From Lepagella muris (GTDB lineage Bacteria > Bacteroidota > Bacteroidia > Bacteroidales > Muribaculaceae): a DNA stretch of 64,000 bases. The translations under genes were made by a program, and so were the position numbers. Location of the stretch: contig NZ_SRYB01000026.1 in assembly GCF_004793975.1 (NCBI RefSeq), positions 1 to 64,000 of the forward strand. Direction: 5' to 3'. How positions within the stretch are numbered: position 1 is the stretch's first letter; every line of letters begins with the position of its first letter. Positions 33,801 to 42,267 of this stretch are shown one piece after another. A model generated the notes under the pieces. It was given only the letters and a program-made list of their open reading frames with translations, did no database searches and was not told where the DNA came from.

Positions 33801-33840
33801 GCGAAAAATTTCATCAATTGAAAAATTTTCGCTTACTTTG
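33801..33840 (+). promoter_or_regulatory. Inverted repeat and -7-like box upstream of acpP
   Basis: GCGAAAAATTTCA and TGAAAAATTTTCGC (33801-33832) form an imperfect dyad directly before TTACTTTG (33833-33840), a near-match to the -7 consensus. About 50 bp later acpP starts. The dyad would cover the -33 region, an operator-like position. No known Bacteroidota fatty-acid regulator site can be matched by eye. Confidence 0.4.
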
Positions 33841-33892
33841 CAATCTGAAATAAGGAAAAATAAATATTAACAACAAATTTAATTTTGCAATT

Positions 33893-34129
33893 ATGGCAGA
33901 TATCGAGTCAAGAGTAAAGGCTATCATCGTAGACAAACTCACAGTAGACGAGAACGAAGTTACACCCGCAGCAGAGTTCAGCAAAGACCTCGGTGCAGAT
34001 TCACTTGACACAGTAGAGCTCATCATGGAGTTCGAGAAAGAATTCGGCATCACAATTCCCGATGAGGACGCAGAGAAGATCACAACTGTAGGTGACGCCA
34101 TCACATATATCGAGCAGCACGCTAACTAA
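33893..34129 (+). CDS. acpP: Acyl carrier protein
   Basis: A 78-residue acidic protein. The phosphopantetheine attachment Ser37 is in the exact DSLDTVEL motif, preceded by FSKDLGA and followed by EFEKEFGITIPDEDAEKITTVGDAITYI. It carries growing acyl chains in type II fatty-acid synthesis. It starts 30 bp before fabF, the usual acpP-fabF pair. Confidence 0.98.
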   Translation: MADIESRVKAIIVDKLTVDENEVTPAAEFSKDLGADSLDTVELIMEFEKEFGITIPDEDAEKITTVGDAITYIEQHAN

Positions 34130-34159
34130 TTAACCCTATCCCCACACCAACTTCCCGAT

Positions 34160-35425
34160 ATGGAATTAAAAAGAGTTGTAGTAACCGGACTCGGCGCGCT
34201 CACTCCCATTGGCAATGATGCCAAGACAGCATGGGAAAATGCTGTCAACGGCGTAAGCGGAGCGGGGCCTATCACGCATTTCGATGCGTCGAAATTCAAG
34301 ACTCAGTTTGCATGTGAGGTAAAAGGCTTTAATCCTGCCGATCATTTTGACCGCAAGAAAGCCCGCACCCTCGACCTCTACGCAATGTATGCCCTTGTGG
34401 CAGCCGACGAGGCAATCAATGATGCAAAGCTTGAAAATGAAAATGTAGACAAAAACCGCGTAGGTGTGATATTTGCTGCCGGCATCGGTGGTCTCCACAC
34501 TTTCGAAGAGGAGGCCGGATATTTTGCCCTCCACGGTGAGGAGCAGGGTCCTAAATACAACCCTTTCTTCATTCCTAAAATGATTGCCGACATCGCTGCC
34601 GGACATATCTCCATAGAGCACAGCTTCCGCGGTCCTAACTTCGGCACCGTTTCTGCTTGTGCCTCTTCAAACAATGCACTCGTAGATGCTTTCAATCTGA
34701 TACGTCTCGGAATGGCTGACGCTATTGTGGCAGGTGGCGCGGAAGCTGCCGTATTCCCTGCCGGGGTAGGTGGTTTCAACTCAATGAAAGCACTTTCCAC
34801 CCGCAACGATGACCCTGCAAGTGCGTCTCGCCCATTCTCCGGCTCAAGAGATGGCTTCGTAATCGGAGAAGGTGCTGCTGCTCTCGTGCTTGAGGAACTT
34901 GAGCACGCAAAGGCTCGCGGCGCTCACATCTATGCAGAAGTCGCCGGCGGCGGCATGAGTGCGGATGCTTATCACATCACTGCCACTCATCCCGAAGGTC
35001 TCGGTGCAAAACTTGTGATGGAGAATGCACTCAAGGATGCTGGAATGAAACCGGAAGATATTGATTATATCAATCTTCACGGCACTTCCACTCCCGTAGG
35101 CGATATCAGCGAGGCTAAGGCTATCAAAGAAGTGTTTGGTGACCACGCTTACAAAGTGAGTCTCAGCTCCACTAAATCAATGACCGGACACCTTCTCGGT
35201 GCAGCCGGCGCTATCGAGGCTCTTTTCAGCGTGAAAGCGATTACTGATGGTATCGTGCCCCCGACTATCAACCATGTAGAGGGTGACAATGATCCTGAAG
35301 TGGACTATGACCTTGATTTCACTTTCAACAAAGCGAAAAAACGCGAAATCAATGCCGTTCTTTCAAATACGTTCGGCTTCGGAGGTCATAACGCAGCCAT
35401 CATTTTTAAGAAGTATAAAGAATAA
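34160..35425 (+). CDS. fabF: 3-oxoacyl-ACP synthase II (KAS II)
   Basis: A 421-residue condensing enzyme that extends acyl-ACP with malonyl-ACP. Motifs: MELKRVVVTGLGALTPIGND at the start, the nucleophile Cys in FGTVSACASSNNAL, His in NLHGTSTPVGD, His in SMTGHLLGAAGAIEALFS, and the C-terminal NTFGFGGHNAAIIFKKY. Normal length. Forms a two-gene unit with acpP, closed by the terminator at 35446-35480. Confidence 0.98.
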   Translation: MELKRVVVTGLGALTPIGNDAKTAWENAVNGVSGAGPITHFDASKFKTQFACEVKGFNPADHFDRKKARTLDLYAMYALVAADEAINDAKLENENVDKNRVGVIFAAGIGGLHTFEEEAGYFALHGEEQGPKYNPFFIPKMIADIAAGHISIEHSFRGPNFGTVSACASSNNALVDAFNLIRLGMADAIVAGGAEAAVFPAGVGGFNSMKALSTRNDDPASASRPFSGSRDGFVIGEGAAALVLEELEHAKARGAHIYAEVAGGGMSADAYHITATHPEGLGAKLVMENALKDAGMKPEDIDYINLHGTSTPVGDISEAKAIKEVFGDHAYKVSLSSTKSMTGHLLGAAGAIEALFSVKAITDGIVPPTINHVEGDNDPEVDYDLDFTFNKAKKREINAVLSNTFGFGGHNAAIIFKKYKE

Positions 35426-35445
35426 TTATAATTTATCTTTATATC

Positions 35446-35480
35446 AAAAAGGCGTTTCCGATGAAACGCCTTTTTCTTTT
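35446..35480 (+). terminator. Intrinsic terminator after fabF
   Basis: GGCGTTT / AAACGCC with a 6-nt loop, A-run before and TTTTTCTTTT after, 20 bp past the fabF stop. Confidence 0.9.
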
Positions 35481-35551
35481 CTGTGACGTATAATCTATGA
35501 CGTATAATTTGCGGGGAAATAGTGAAAAATTGTTATTTGAATAGCATTTTT

Positions 35552-35582
35552 TTTGTTTTCTCACATACAGAGATTAACTTTG
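35552..35582 (+). promoter_or_regulatory. Promoter of the 35657 lipoprotein gene
   Basis: TTTG at 35552-35555, 19-bp spacer, TAACTTTG at 35575-35582: an ideal Bacteroidota promoter, about 75 bp before the ATG. Confidence 0.7.
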
Positions 35583-35656
35583 CATCTTCATTAATGGTCA
35601 AATGATGACGTTGTTAGCAATTTCTCATCATGGGCCACTAAACAGTACATACCGAT

Positions 35657-36181
35657 ATGTCATATAATCTAAGGAAAGCCAACGCTTTATTCTGTTGCGT
35701 ATTAATCTCCGCAATAGCTTTTATCTTCTCGTCATGCAGCGACGATGATCCTGTCGTAAGGACTGAATCCGATCTTGTCGGAGTATGGACCAATTCCCCT
35801 GACCACTATCTATATATAAAGTCTGACACGAAAATTTATAGCCTTTATCTACAGGAATATGAAGGGGAGACTGTAGGCATGATCGAGCCGGACGGCTATG
35901 TGTATGAACCTGCATACAATTTCATTGTATATATGGACCGAAACAGTGAGCCAGACGTATACCAGCTCATAAGCCTTGACGAAGATGAGATGGTGTGGTG
36001 CTGGGTCGATAATCTTATGGACGAGAAGTATGAGGATATGTCAAAGACAGAGATCCTGGGACAGCTAATCATGGAAGCTGACAAGGGATTCACCTTAGAC
36101 ATGTCGAAGACCGTCACCTATAAGAGGGTGCCTGATGAGGAATTTCAGGCAATGCTCGACAAATTCGGTCTTGAAATCTGA
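35657..36181 (+). CDS. Small lipoprotein, unknown function
   Basis: A 174-residue protein with a lipoprotein signal (LISAIAFIFSSC, Cys near residue 27) followed by SDDDPVV. The mature part begins DLVGVWTNSPDHYLYIKSD, the pattern of lipocalin-like domains common in Bacteroidota, and is acidic (SLDEDEMVWCWVDN). No catalytic motif is seen. It is a single-gene unit with its own promoter and a GC-rich hairpin downstream, and it converges on deoC. Confidence 0.72.
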   Translation: MSYNLRKANALFCCVLISAIAFIFSSCSDDDPVVRTESDLVGVWTNSPDHYLYIKSDTKIYSLYLQEYEGETVGMIEPDGYVYEPAYNFIVYMDRNSEPDVYQLISLDEDEMVWCWVDNLMDEKYEDMSKTEILGQLIMEADKGFTLDMSKTVTYKRVPDEEFQAMLDKFGLEI

Positions 36182-36205
36182 TTTTACAACCGAGAATATA
36201 TGAAA

Positions 36206-36239
36206 TCGCCCCCATCCTACGACTGAAGGATGGGGGCGA
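36206..36239. terminator. GC-rich hairpin between convergent genes
   Basis: TCGCCCCCATCCT and AGGATGGGGGCGA form a perfect 13-bp stem with an 8-nt loop, flanked by GAATATA and TATATTC that can extend the stem. There is no U-run, so if it is a terminator it is not the classical type. It sits between the lipoprotein gene (ends 36181) and deoC (ends 36303). Confidence 0.55.
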
Positions 36240-36302
36240 CCTATATTCACGAGAATCCAATATTTTAAACGAATCTTACAATCGGACGGATTTTTTAGAA
36301 TC

Positions 36303-37181
36303 TCAGAAATATTTCTGTTCCTCTCCGGTCATGACAGAAAGAAGATTGTTGGCAAGACTGCTTGCCCCGATACGGAACAGATCGCGGTTGAGCCATTCAT
36401 CGCCCAGAACCTCCTTTACAATCGCATAGTAGTGCACAGCCTCTTCTGTGGTGCGGATACCACCCGCAGCCTTGAAACCAACCTTTCTGCCGGTCTGCTC
36501 ATAATATTCCTTGATGCACTCACACATTACATAAGCCGCCTCAAGCGATGCGCCGGGATAAATCTTGCCCGTGGAAGTCTTGATGAAATCCGCGTCGCTC
36601 CACATTGCAAGTATCGACGCCTCCTTGATTGCCTTAGCGGTCTTCAACGCTCCCGTTTCAAGAATCACCTTTAGTTTCGCATCCTTGGCGGTATGCTTCA
36701 ATTCTATCAGCTCATCACAGAGTTCCTCATAATTCTTATCGCGAAGATAGCCAAGATTCATCACCACGTCAACCTCATTGGCACCTCCTGCCACGGCAAG
36801 TGCCACGTCTGCCACCTTCACAGCCGTGAATGTCTGACTTGAGGGGAAACCACCCGCCACAACTGCCACGTCAACACCTGTGACGTCAAGATTTGAGCTG
36901 ACCACCTCTGCGAAATTACTATAGACACATATCGCAGCCACGCTATCGTATTGCGGATAATCATTGTCGAAATCGTTTACACGGCGAGTGAATGCAGCGA
37001 CGCTCTCCTGGCTGTCTTCTGTGCTCAATGTCGTGAGATCTATCGAACTGAAAAGAAACTTATAGACATCGGGGGTGGCATACGTCGCAGATTTCTCAAC
37101 TATCTTGCTGACTTCAGCTGCTACCGATGCATCGTCTGCGACAACCTTGCTGTCGCTCAATGTTTTCTCATATCTATCCAT
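36303..37181 (-). CDS. deoC: Deoxyribose-phosphate aldolase
   Basis: A 292-residue class I aldolase that splits deoxyribose-5-phosphate to acetaldehyde and glyceraldehyde-3-phosphate in deoxynucleoside breakdown. Motifs: VAVVAGGFPSSQTFTAVKVADVALAVAGGANEVDVVMNLG, the EELIELK to KVILETGAL strand, the Schiff-base Lys in DFIKTSTGKIYPGAS, and VGFKAAGGIRT. The N-terminal 60 residues extend beyond the short bacterial form, as in the longer DeoC type. Upstream of it ruvC runs in the same direction, with an 82-bp gap. Confidence 0.95.
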   Translation of the reverse strand: MDRYEKTLSDSKVVADDASVAAEVSKIVEKSATYATPDVYKFLFSSIDLTTLSTEDSQESVAAFTRRVNDFDNDYPQYDSVAAICVYSNFAEVVSSNLDVTGVDVAVVAGGFPSSQTFTAVKVADVALAVAGGANEVDVVMNLGYLRDKNYEELCDELIELKHTAKDAKLKVILETGALKTAKAIKEASILAMWSDADFIKTSTGKIYPGASLEAAYVMCECIKEYYEQTGRKVGFKAAGGIRTTEEAVHYYAIVKEVLGDEWLNRDLFRIGASSLANNLLSVMTGEEQKYF

Positions 37182-37263
37182 ATTTTCTGTTTTTATGGTA
37201 CCAAATATATTTTCTTAACACACGAATCACACTATCGTTTATACCGGTGGGGTCAACACCATC

Positions 37264-37923
37264 TTATTTCCGGCGCGGGGCTATGCGGTCCGGATTCTGC
37301 TTCAGGAACTGTTCCCATGATTTCGCACCCTTCTCCACCTTAGGCTTACCCGTCTCATAAAAATGGGTCAATGCCGCCGCAAGTGCATCTGTGGCATCAA
37401 GAAGACGCGGCATATTCTCCTGAGGTATCCTAAGGATATGGCGGAGCATGTTGGCAACCTGTTCCTTTGACGCCGACCCGCTTCCCGTGACAGATTGCTT
37501 TATTGAAAGAGGGGCATACTCGCAGATAGGTATGTCGCGCGACAATGCCGCTGCCATAGCCACTCCCTGCGCACGTCCAAGCTTGAGCATTGACTGCACA
37601 TTCTTTCCAAAGAAGGGAGCCTCTATGGCAAGCTCATCCGGCAGATATTGCTCCACAAGACCCGTGACACGTTCAAATATCCTTGCCAAACGCAGGTAAT
37701 GGCTCTCAAACTTACTGAGCTGTATCACTCCCATCACTATCACCGATGGTTGCTTTCCGTTTATGCCGAGCACTCCATACCCCATGACGTTGGTGCCAGG
37801 GTCTATACCCATTATCACCCTTTCGAAATCATGTTCCGGTCTGATCTTACGGGTTATTGTGTGAGTTGACTGAGTTTCCACTCCTGAGCCGGTTTTAAGC
37901 CCGCTGGAACTATTTTCATTCAT
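37264..37923 (-). CDS. ruvC: Holliday junction resolvase RuvC
   Basis: A 219-residue endonuclease that cuts four-way DNA junctions together with RuvAB. Catalytic acidic residues fall in VIMGIDPGTNVMGYGVL (Asp near 40), LAIEAPFFGKNVQSMLKLG, and the late LLDATDALAAALTH. The about 35 residues before MGIDPG (MNENSSSGLKTGSG...) are longer than usual and poorly conserved in character, so the true start may be further in; the ATG at 37923 overlaps the upstream gene by 8 bp, which supports coupling. ruvA and ruvB are not in the window. Confidence 0.94.
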   Translation of the reverse strand: MNENSSSGLKTGSGVETQSTHTITRKIRPEHDFERVIMGIDPGTNVMGYGVLGINGKQPSVIVMGVIQLSKFESHYLRLARIFERVTGLVEQYLPDELAIEAPFFGKNVQSMLKLGRAQGVAMAAALSRDIPICEYAPLSIKQSVTGSGSASKEQVANMLRHILRIPQENMPRLLDATDALAAALTHFYETGKPKVEKGAKSWEQFLKQNPDRIAPRRK

Positions 37924-38245
37924 AGGACAAGACTTCCATCAACGTGATGAAAAAAGCGGCGTGTGGACCAAATTTTGCATTGAATCTTCCCAACACCTCC
38001 GGCAGACGGATGTCATGCCAGTCATGAGCCTCTTTTTCTGTGTAAAATTCAGCCTGAAGTGCGATACTCAGACCATGCTCCGGTCCGGGTTTCTCTCCCC
38101 CTGCCTCAACCACGGTCTGCAGACGTGGATTGCACGCCGACCCCTCAGACGGAAAAAGAAGAGGCAACGCCTCCGTTCTTATCCATCCGAGAAAATTCTC
38201 CTTCATATAGGGGGCAATGACAAATGTAATATTATAGATATACAT
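37916..38245 (-). CDS. DUF4286 family protein
   Basis: About 109 residues from the ATG at 38245 (MYIYNITFVIAPYMKENFLGWIRTEALP). The pattern, with an N-terminal strand and FxxWxxxxxLP, matches the small DUF4286 family often found beside ruvC in Bacteroidales. The longer open frame up to 38344 has no family features before MYIYN. Function unknown, predicted cytosolic ferredoxin-like fold. It overlaps ruvC by 8 bp. Confidence 0.8.
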   Translation of the reverse strand: MYIYNITFVIAPYMKENFLGWIRTEALPLLFPSEGSACNPRLQTVVEAGGEKPGPEHGLSIALQAEFYTEKEAHDWHDIRLPEVLGRFNAKFGPHAAFFITLMEVLSYE

Positions 38246-38374
38246 ATTTTCTGATTTAAATAAATTCCCTGCAAATCCTGCTTGAACATAAAAAAACGGC
38301 ATGCTTTCACAAACACGCCGCCAAAACAAAATTATGAAAAACATTCAACGCTATGCTGCAAGCAGCATTTCCTG

Positions 38375-38448
38375 AGCCTCTTGTCGGATTCGAACCAACG
38401 ACCCCGAGATTACAAATCACGTGCTCTGGCCAACTGAGCTAAAGAGGC
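38375..38448 (-). tRNA. tRNA-Thr(TGT)
   Basis: The minus strand gives a full 74-nt cloverleaf: acceptor arms GCCTCTT / AAGAGGC, D-arm GCTCAGTTGGCCAGAGC, anticodon loop TTTGTAA (anticodon TGT), and T-arm GTTGGTTCGAATCCGAC. The anticodon stem has one central mismatch. No CCA is encoded. Confidence 0.95.
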
Positions 38449-38604
38449 AAGTGGATGAGCGATCTGCATCGCACAGCTCAACCCGCTACCCTTGCTTCGG
38501 TCAAGATCTGGGGGATTTACGGGGAGCACGTCGTGCAGGACTCACCCACTGCAAAGTTAGACATTATTTCGATACTGACCAAACATTTTTCCATATTTTA
38601 TTTG

Positions 38605-38650
38605 CTAAAAAACATAAAAGGCTGATACATCTCTTTGTATCAACCTTTTC
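38605..38650 (-). terminator. Terminator of the GH43 gene
   Basis: On the minus strand AAAAGGTTGATACA, a 6-nt loop, TGTATCAGCCTTTT (one internal mismatch), then ATGTTTTTTAG. It lies about 65 bp after the GH43 stop and before the tRNA gene. Confidence 0.7.
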
Positions 38651-38712
38651 CATTTTCTTATTTTTTACGCATTTTTTAGCTATTGTTGCCACATTTCAAT
38701 GAGGATCGAGGA

Positions 38713-39711
38713 TTATCTGCGTATGACGGGACGCTCCCCCTTTTCCGTCGGATGTCCGGATGCAGTGCGGGGCCAGCCATTTTCGTCCCAATATATCCGA
38801 TCGAGATATACCTTACGCCCTACTTCATAGTCTGCCTTATCCCAACCATGATAGAGCATCCATTGCTGTCCGGCATCATCTGTCACGAAGTTGGCATTGT
38901 GTCCGGGACCCGCCACCTTGTCATCACCCTCATGCATAAGGGAGAATCCATTATCAAGTGCCGGACGTCCATCCTTGTCAACATACGGCCCGAAGAGTTG
39001 CTTGGAACGAGCCACAACCACGTGATACGTGCTCCTGTCCTCGTCACAACAGCTGCCTGCCGAACCGACAAGATAGTAATATCCGTCATGCTTCAAGATA
39101 TTGGTGCCTTCCGTAAGCGTTCCGGCTATACGCACCGGAGCGGCACCCGGTTTGACACGGAGCCCGTCTTCGGTAAGTTCTATGCCGTAGATACCCCTGA
39201 AGCTACCCCAGAAGAGATATTTCTTCCCGTCATCCTCAATGTAAAACGGATCTATACTGTTCTGCACCCCGATCTCTTTGCTGATAAACATCTTCCCCAT
39301 GTCGGTGAATGGTCCTTCCGGTGAATCTGACGTGGCTACTCCTATGCCACATTCCCATTCCCCTCCCCATCTTGACTTGGAATAATAGAGCACATATTTA
39401 TCGCCGATCTTCTGGATGTCGGGTGCCCATATCATTCCGTCGGGCACCATCTGCGGACGTGTCTCTTCAGTAAATGCCGTCCCCACGAATTTCCAGTCTA
39501 CAAGATTGTCCGACTTAAAAATAGGCAGGTTTCTCGTGTTCTCGGTAGCATAGAGATAGTATGTTCCCTTTCCGTCGCGTATCACCGTCGGGTCGGGTGC
39601 ACTTACTGATATGACAGGATTCGTGTAGTGCTTAGGTTTCTTTGCCGATACAGGCAATACCGCTCCGGCAATTAATACTGCTGAAATAATTCTGATTTTA
39701 GATCTGTCCAT
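38713..39711 (-). CDS. Glycoside hydrolase family 43-type enzyme
   Basis: A 332-residue secreted five-bladed propeller hydrolase. Signal peptide IISAVLIAGAVLPVSA. Catalytic pattern of GH43: first Asp in VSAPDPTVIRDGKGTYYLYATE, the pKa-modulating Asp in QNSIDPFYIEDDGKKYLFWGS, and a later acid Glu in RIAGTLTEGTNILKHDGYYYL. Family members act on arabinan, xylan and related plant glycans; the substrate cannot be fixed here. The gene lies 159 bp downstream of a six-hairpin glycosidase gene in the same direction, so they may handle the same polysaccharide. No SusC/SusD pair is in the window. Confidence 0.88.
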   Translation of the reverse strand: MDRSKIRIISAVLIAGAVLPVSAKKPKHYTNPVISVSAPDPTVIRDGKGTYYLYATENTRNLPIFKSDNLVDWKFVGTAFTEETRPQMVPDGMIWAPDIQKIGDKYVLYYSKSRWGGEWECGIGVATSDSPEGPFTDMGKMFISKEIGVQNSIDPFYIEDDGKKYLFWGSFRGIYGIELTEDGLRVKPGAAPVRIAGTLTEGTNILKHDGYYYLVGSAGSCCDEDRSTYHVVVARSKQLFGPYVDKDGRPALDNGFSLMHEGDDKVAGPGHNANFVTDDAGQQWMLYHGWDKADYEVGRKVYLDRIYWDENGWPRTASGHPTEKGERPVIRR

Positions 39712-39825
39712 AATGTTCTCTTTTTTTTATTTTATGAAGGATAAAATTAAAAAATATAAGACGACAGGATTAGGGACAAGTAAAATTAGAGATAATTATA
39801 ATAAGCAATAGTTAAAAGCAAGAGA

Positions 39826-39862
39826 GAGGGAAAAGACGCCTTGGGTCTCTTCCCCCTCCCTA
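39826..39862 (-). terminator. Possible terminator after the six-hairpin glycosidase
   Basis: Imperfect stem GAGGGAAAAGAC / GTCTCTTCCCCCTC with bulges, positioned 9 bp past the stop at 39871 on the minus strand. Confidence 0.4.
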
Positions 39863-39870
39863 TTTGCAGA

Positions 39871-42201
39871 TCACTTCACCCTTTCTATGACCACGCCGTC
39901 GATAAGGGCGTGGTTAGTGTGAAGGTTCATGTTCTCATCTTCCGGATTCAGCACAAGTTTTATTTCGTGTGTGCCCGGCGCAAGCATCACTCTTACGCTG
40001 TTGGTCATTCCCCAATCATTCCAGTTGCCGACACCTCGGTGGGGCATGACGATTGTGCCCACATCTTTGCCATCTACATAAAGACTTCTGACGGCTGCCT
40101 TATTCTCTGTATTTACAGGTCCGTTTCCATTGGCATAACGGAATGAGAGCGCATACTCTCCACCGGGCAGTTCTGCATCACCGGTCTTTATAGTCATGAC
40201 CACCGGGGCTGACGAATGATCCGTCTCCACGAATCCATTTCCACGATACCCCTCAACCTTATTGTTTTCGGGCGCGTATGACACTTCAGGAGATGCCACT
40301 GAAAGCTTCTCCCCCGCCATGTCGAAGAATCCATGCAGACGATTGCTACGCGGCTCTGAGGCGAAGCTTTGTGTGCCGTTTGACGACACGCCTATTACCT
40401 GCCATTCCCCCTCTTCCGTTGCCGGCCATGAAGTCTGGCGAGTGCGTCCCACCTCCTTGCCGTCACGTAGCACAATGTATCCGGCGATATACTCTATCGG
40501 GTTCCATTCAAGTATATTCAAGACCGGCACGCCTGCCTTTGCCAGTCGGCTGTCGGTGGAGAGCCAAGTCTGAGGCGTGAGCGGTGCCTTGGAATTATTC
40601 ACCTTATTAATCTTCATCGGAGAGATCGGCTCGTCTGCCATTGTCACGACAATATCCACATTCCCCTTCAGTTTCTTCGCAGGGATAAGAGTGCCGTTCT
40701 TTATGTCAAACTCCTTTCCGTCTACAGTCATTGACTTCACCTTATCTCCATACCCTTTCACAGTCACGTTGAGCCGTGCTCCACGATAAGGGAAATCCGA
40801 CAATGTGCGATCGGCTGCAAGAGCTTTCGGCACAAACGGATATATTCTGAGACCATCCTTCTCGAAGTTCAGTCCGAAAAGGATGCGGTTGGTGAGCGCG
40901 AGATTTCCGGCAAGACTCCAGAGCATGTTGGAGGAGTTCAGCTCGGTGAATATATCGCCATTATCAAGATTGAAATTCTCCTTATTAGTTGCGAAAAGAG
41001 CAGCCGGGCGTATGACGCTTCCGATACCCTCCATCACACCCTGTTCGTTACCGGCCTTCGCCTGTGCGAGTGTCCAGTAAGATGCCACGAAGGGCCACAG
41101 GGCATTATTATGGTAATTGGGCATGTCGGCAATCTGCGGATAGAATATCGCCGGACCAAACTTCGTGGTCGGGTTATTCTCCGAGATTGATTTCTGACGG
41201 TCGGCGGGCGCAATGTCATAAAGTATGGCAAGAGCCTCACCGAGAGTCTCGGCACGCGGATTGAGAATCTTATTGTCGCGTCCGTAAGTGTACATACCGT
41301 AGTAGCCCTTGTCAGGCATCCAGAAAGTTTTGTCGATTGCAGCCGACAATGTCTCCGACTCCTTCTTATATTCGGCACTCTCCACCTTCTTACCGAGTTC
41401 GGCAGCCATCTCCGACGCGCAATTGAGGGCAGCCGCATACAGCACGTTTGTGCCCATCGCCTCGCTCTGGGATATGTCTGCCACCTGCATCCATTTCGGA
41501 TAGCTCTGCTCTCTCCAGTCGATAAATGATGTCTCACCCTTCACAAGCCCCTTGTCGCTCATGACTGTCTTGGCATCCTTTGCCAACGAACGCTGCACGA
41601 TGGGATATACCGTCTCAAGCCATTTCTTGTCGCCGGTCACTTTATATATCTCCCATGCTGCCACGGTCCATATCATCCTGTCGGTAGAGATTGGCCATGC
41701 GCCACCCGATCCGGTGTCCTGTATGATCTGCCCCTCCTTATTGACCTTCTTCATCAGAGAGATCATCGATGCTTCCGGCTGTAGAGCTGCCATGGAGAGG
41801 ATGATGGAGTAGCTGACGTCACGAGTCCACACGCCTGCCCATTCCTTACCGGTGCGGAGAGTCGTGTCTGGCTCTACGGCATTCACCATCTCATCGAGAC
41901 CCATATTATAGATAGCCTCCATCAGACGGTTTCCACCACTCACTTTCGGATATGCGGAGAGATCGTTCTTCCTCTTCCATACCTGATCTATGGGCATGAA
42001 GTAGCCGGGACGCCCCTTATACGTGGAGCGTATCTCGTATGGGTTGACTGTCCATGCCTTGAATTCATCCTGGTAGAGAGTATCCCCTTTCCAAGTATAG
42101 GCATCGGTAGCCACCACCACATCATCTGATGCATGAGCGGCGCCACACCCGCCAATGAGTGCGACGCCCCCCATAAATGTTGAAATGTTCTTTCGATTCA
42201 T
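39871..42201 (-). CDS. Secreted six-hairpin glycosidase with C-terminal carbohydrate-binding module
   Basis: A 776-residue exported enzyme (signal peptide ending GAAHA-SDD). Residues about 85-480 form an (alpha/alpha)6 barrel of the six-hairpin glycosidase/MGH1-like class (VWTRDVSYSIILSMAA, GGAWPISTDRMIWTVAAWEIYKVTGDKKWLE, FIDWREQSYPKW, MPNYHNNALWPFVASYWTL). Likely acids include Asp in TRDVSY and Glu in EALAILYD-type helices, not assigned. A linking beta domain follows, and residues about 640-776 resemble a CBM6/35 module (GFVETDHSSAPVVMTIKTGDAELPGGEYALSFRYANG). Family unresolved between GH63/78/125-like groups. Probably periplasmic. Paired with GH43 downstream. Confidence 0.8.
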   Translation of the reverse strand: MNRKNISTFMGGVALIGGCGAAHASDDVVVATDAYTWKGDTLYQDEFKAWTVNPYEIRSTYKGRPGYFMPIDQVWKRKNDLSAYPKVSGGNRLMEAIYNMGLDEMVNAVEPDTTLRTGKEWAGVWTRDVSYSIILSMAALQPEASMISLMKKVNKEGQIIQDTGSGGAWPISTDRMIWTVAAWEIYKVTGDKKWLETVYPIVQRSLAKDAKTVMSDKGLVKGETSFIDWREQSYPKWMQVADISQSEAMGTNVLYAAALNCASEMAAELGKKVESAEYKKESETLSAAIDKTFWMPDKGYYGMYTYGRDNKILNPRAETLGEALAILYDIAPADRQKSISENNPTTKFGPAIFYPQIADMPNYHNNALWPFVASYWTLAQAKAGNEQGVMEGIGSVIRPAALFATNKENFNLDNGDIFTELNSSNMLWSLAGNLALTNRILFGLNFEKDGLRIYPFVPKALAADRTLSDFPYRGARLNVTVKGYGDKVKSMTVDGKEFDIKNGTLIPAKKLKGNVDIVVTMADEPISPMKINKVNNSKAPLTPQTWLSTDSRLAKAGVPVLNILEWNPIEYIAGYIVLRDGKEVGRTRQTSWPATEEGEWQVIGVSSNGTQSFASEPRSNRLHGFFDMAGEKLSVASPEVSYAPENNKVEGYRGNGFVETDHSSAPVVMTIKTGDAELPGGEYALSFRYANGNGPVNTENKAAVRSLYVDGKDVGTIVMPHRGVGNWNDWGMTNSVRVMLAPGTHEIKLVLNPEDENMNLHTNHALIDGVVIERVK

Positions 42202-42267
42202 TATTCAGGATTATAAAATTTAGGTATACTATTATTGAGGTCGGTTAACCTTTATTTATTCCATCAG

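Noticed and set aside
39020..39032. Other CACGTG sites as further parS copies
   Set aside because: CACGTG occurs at several places (for example about 21821, 38420, 39025, 49041), but none has the TGTT...AACA flanks.
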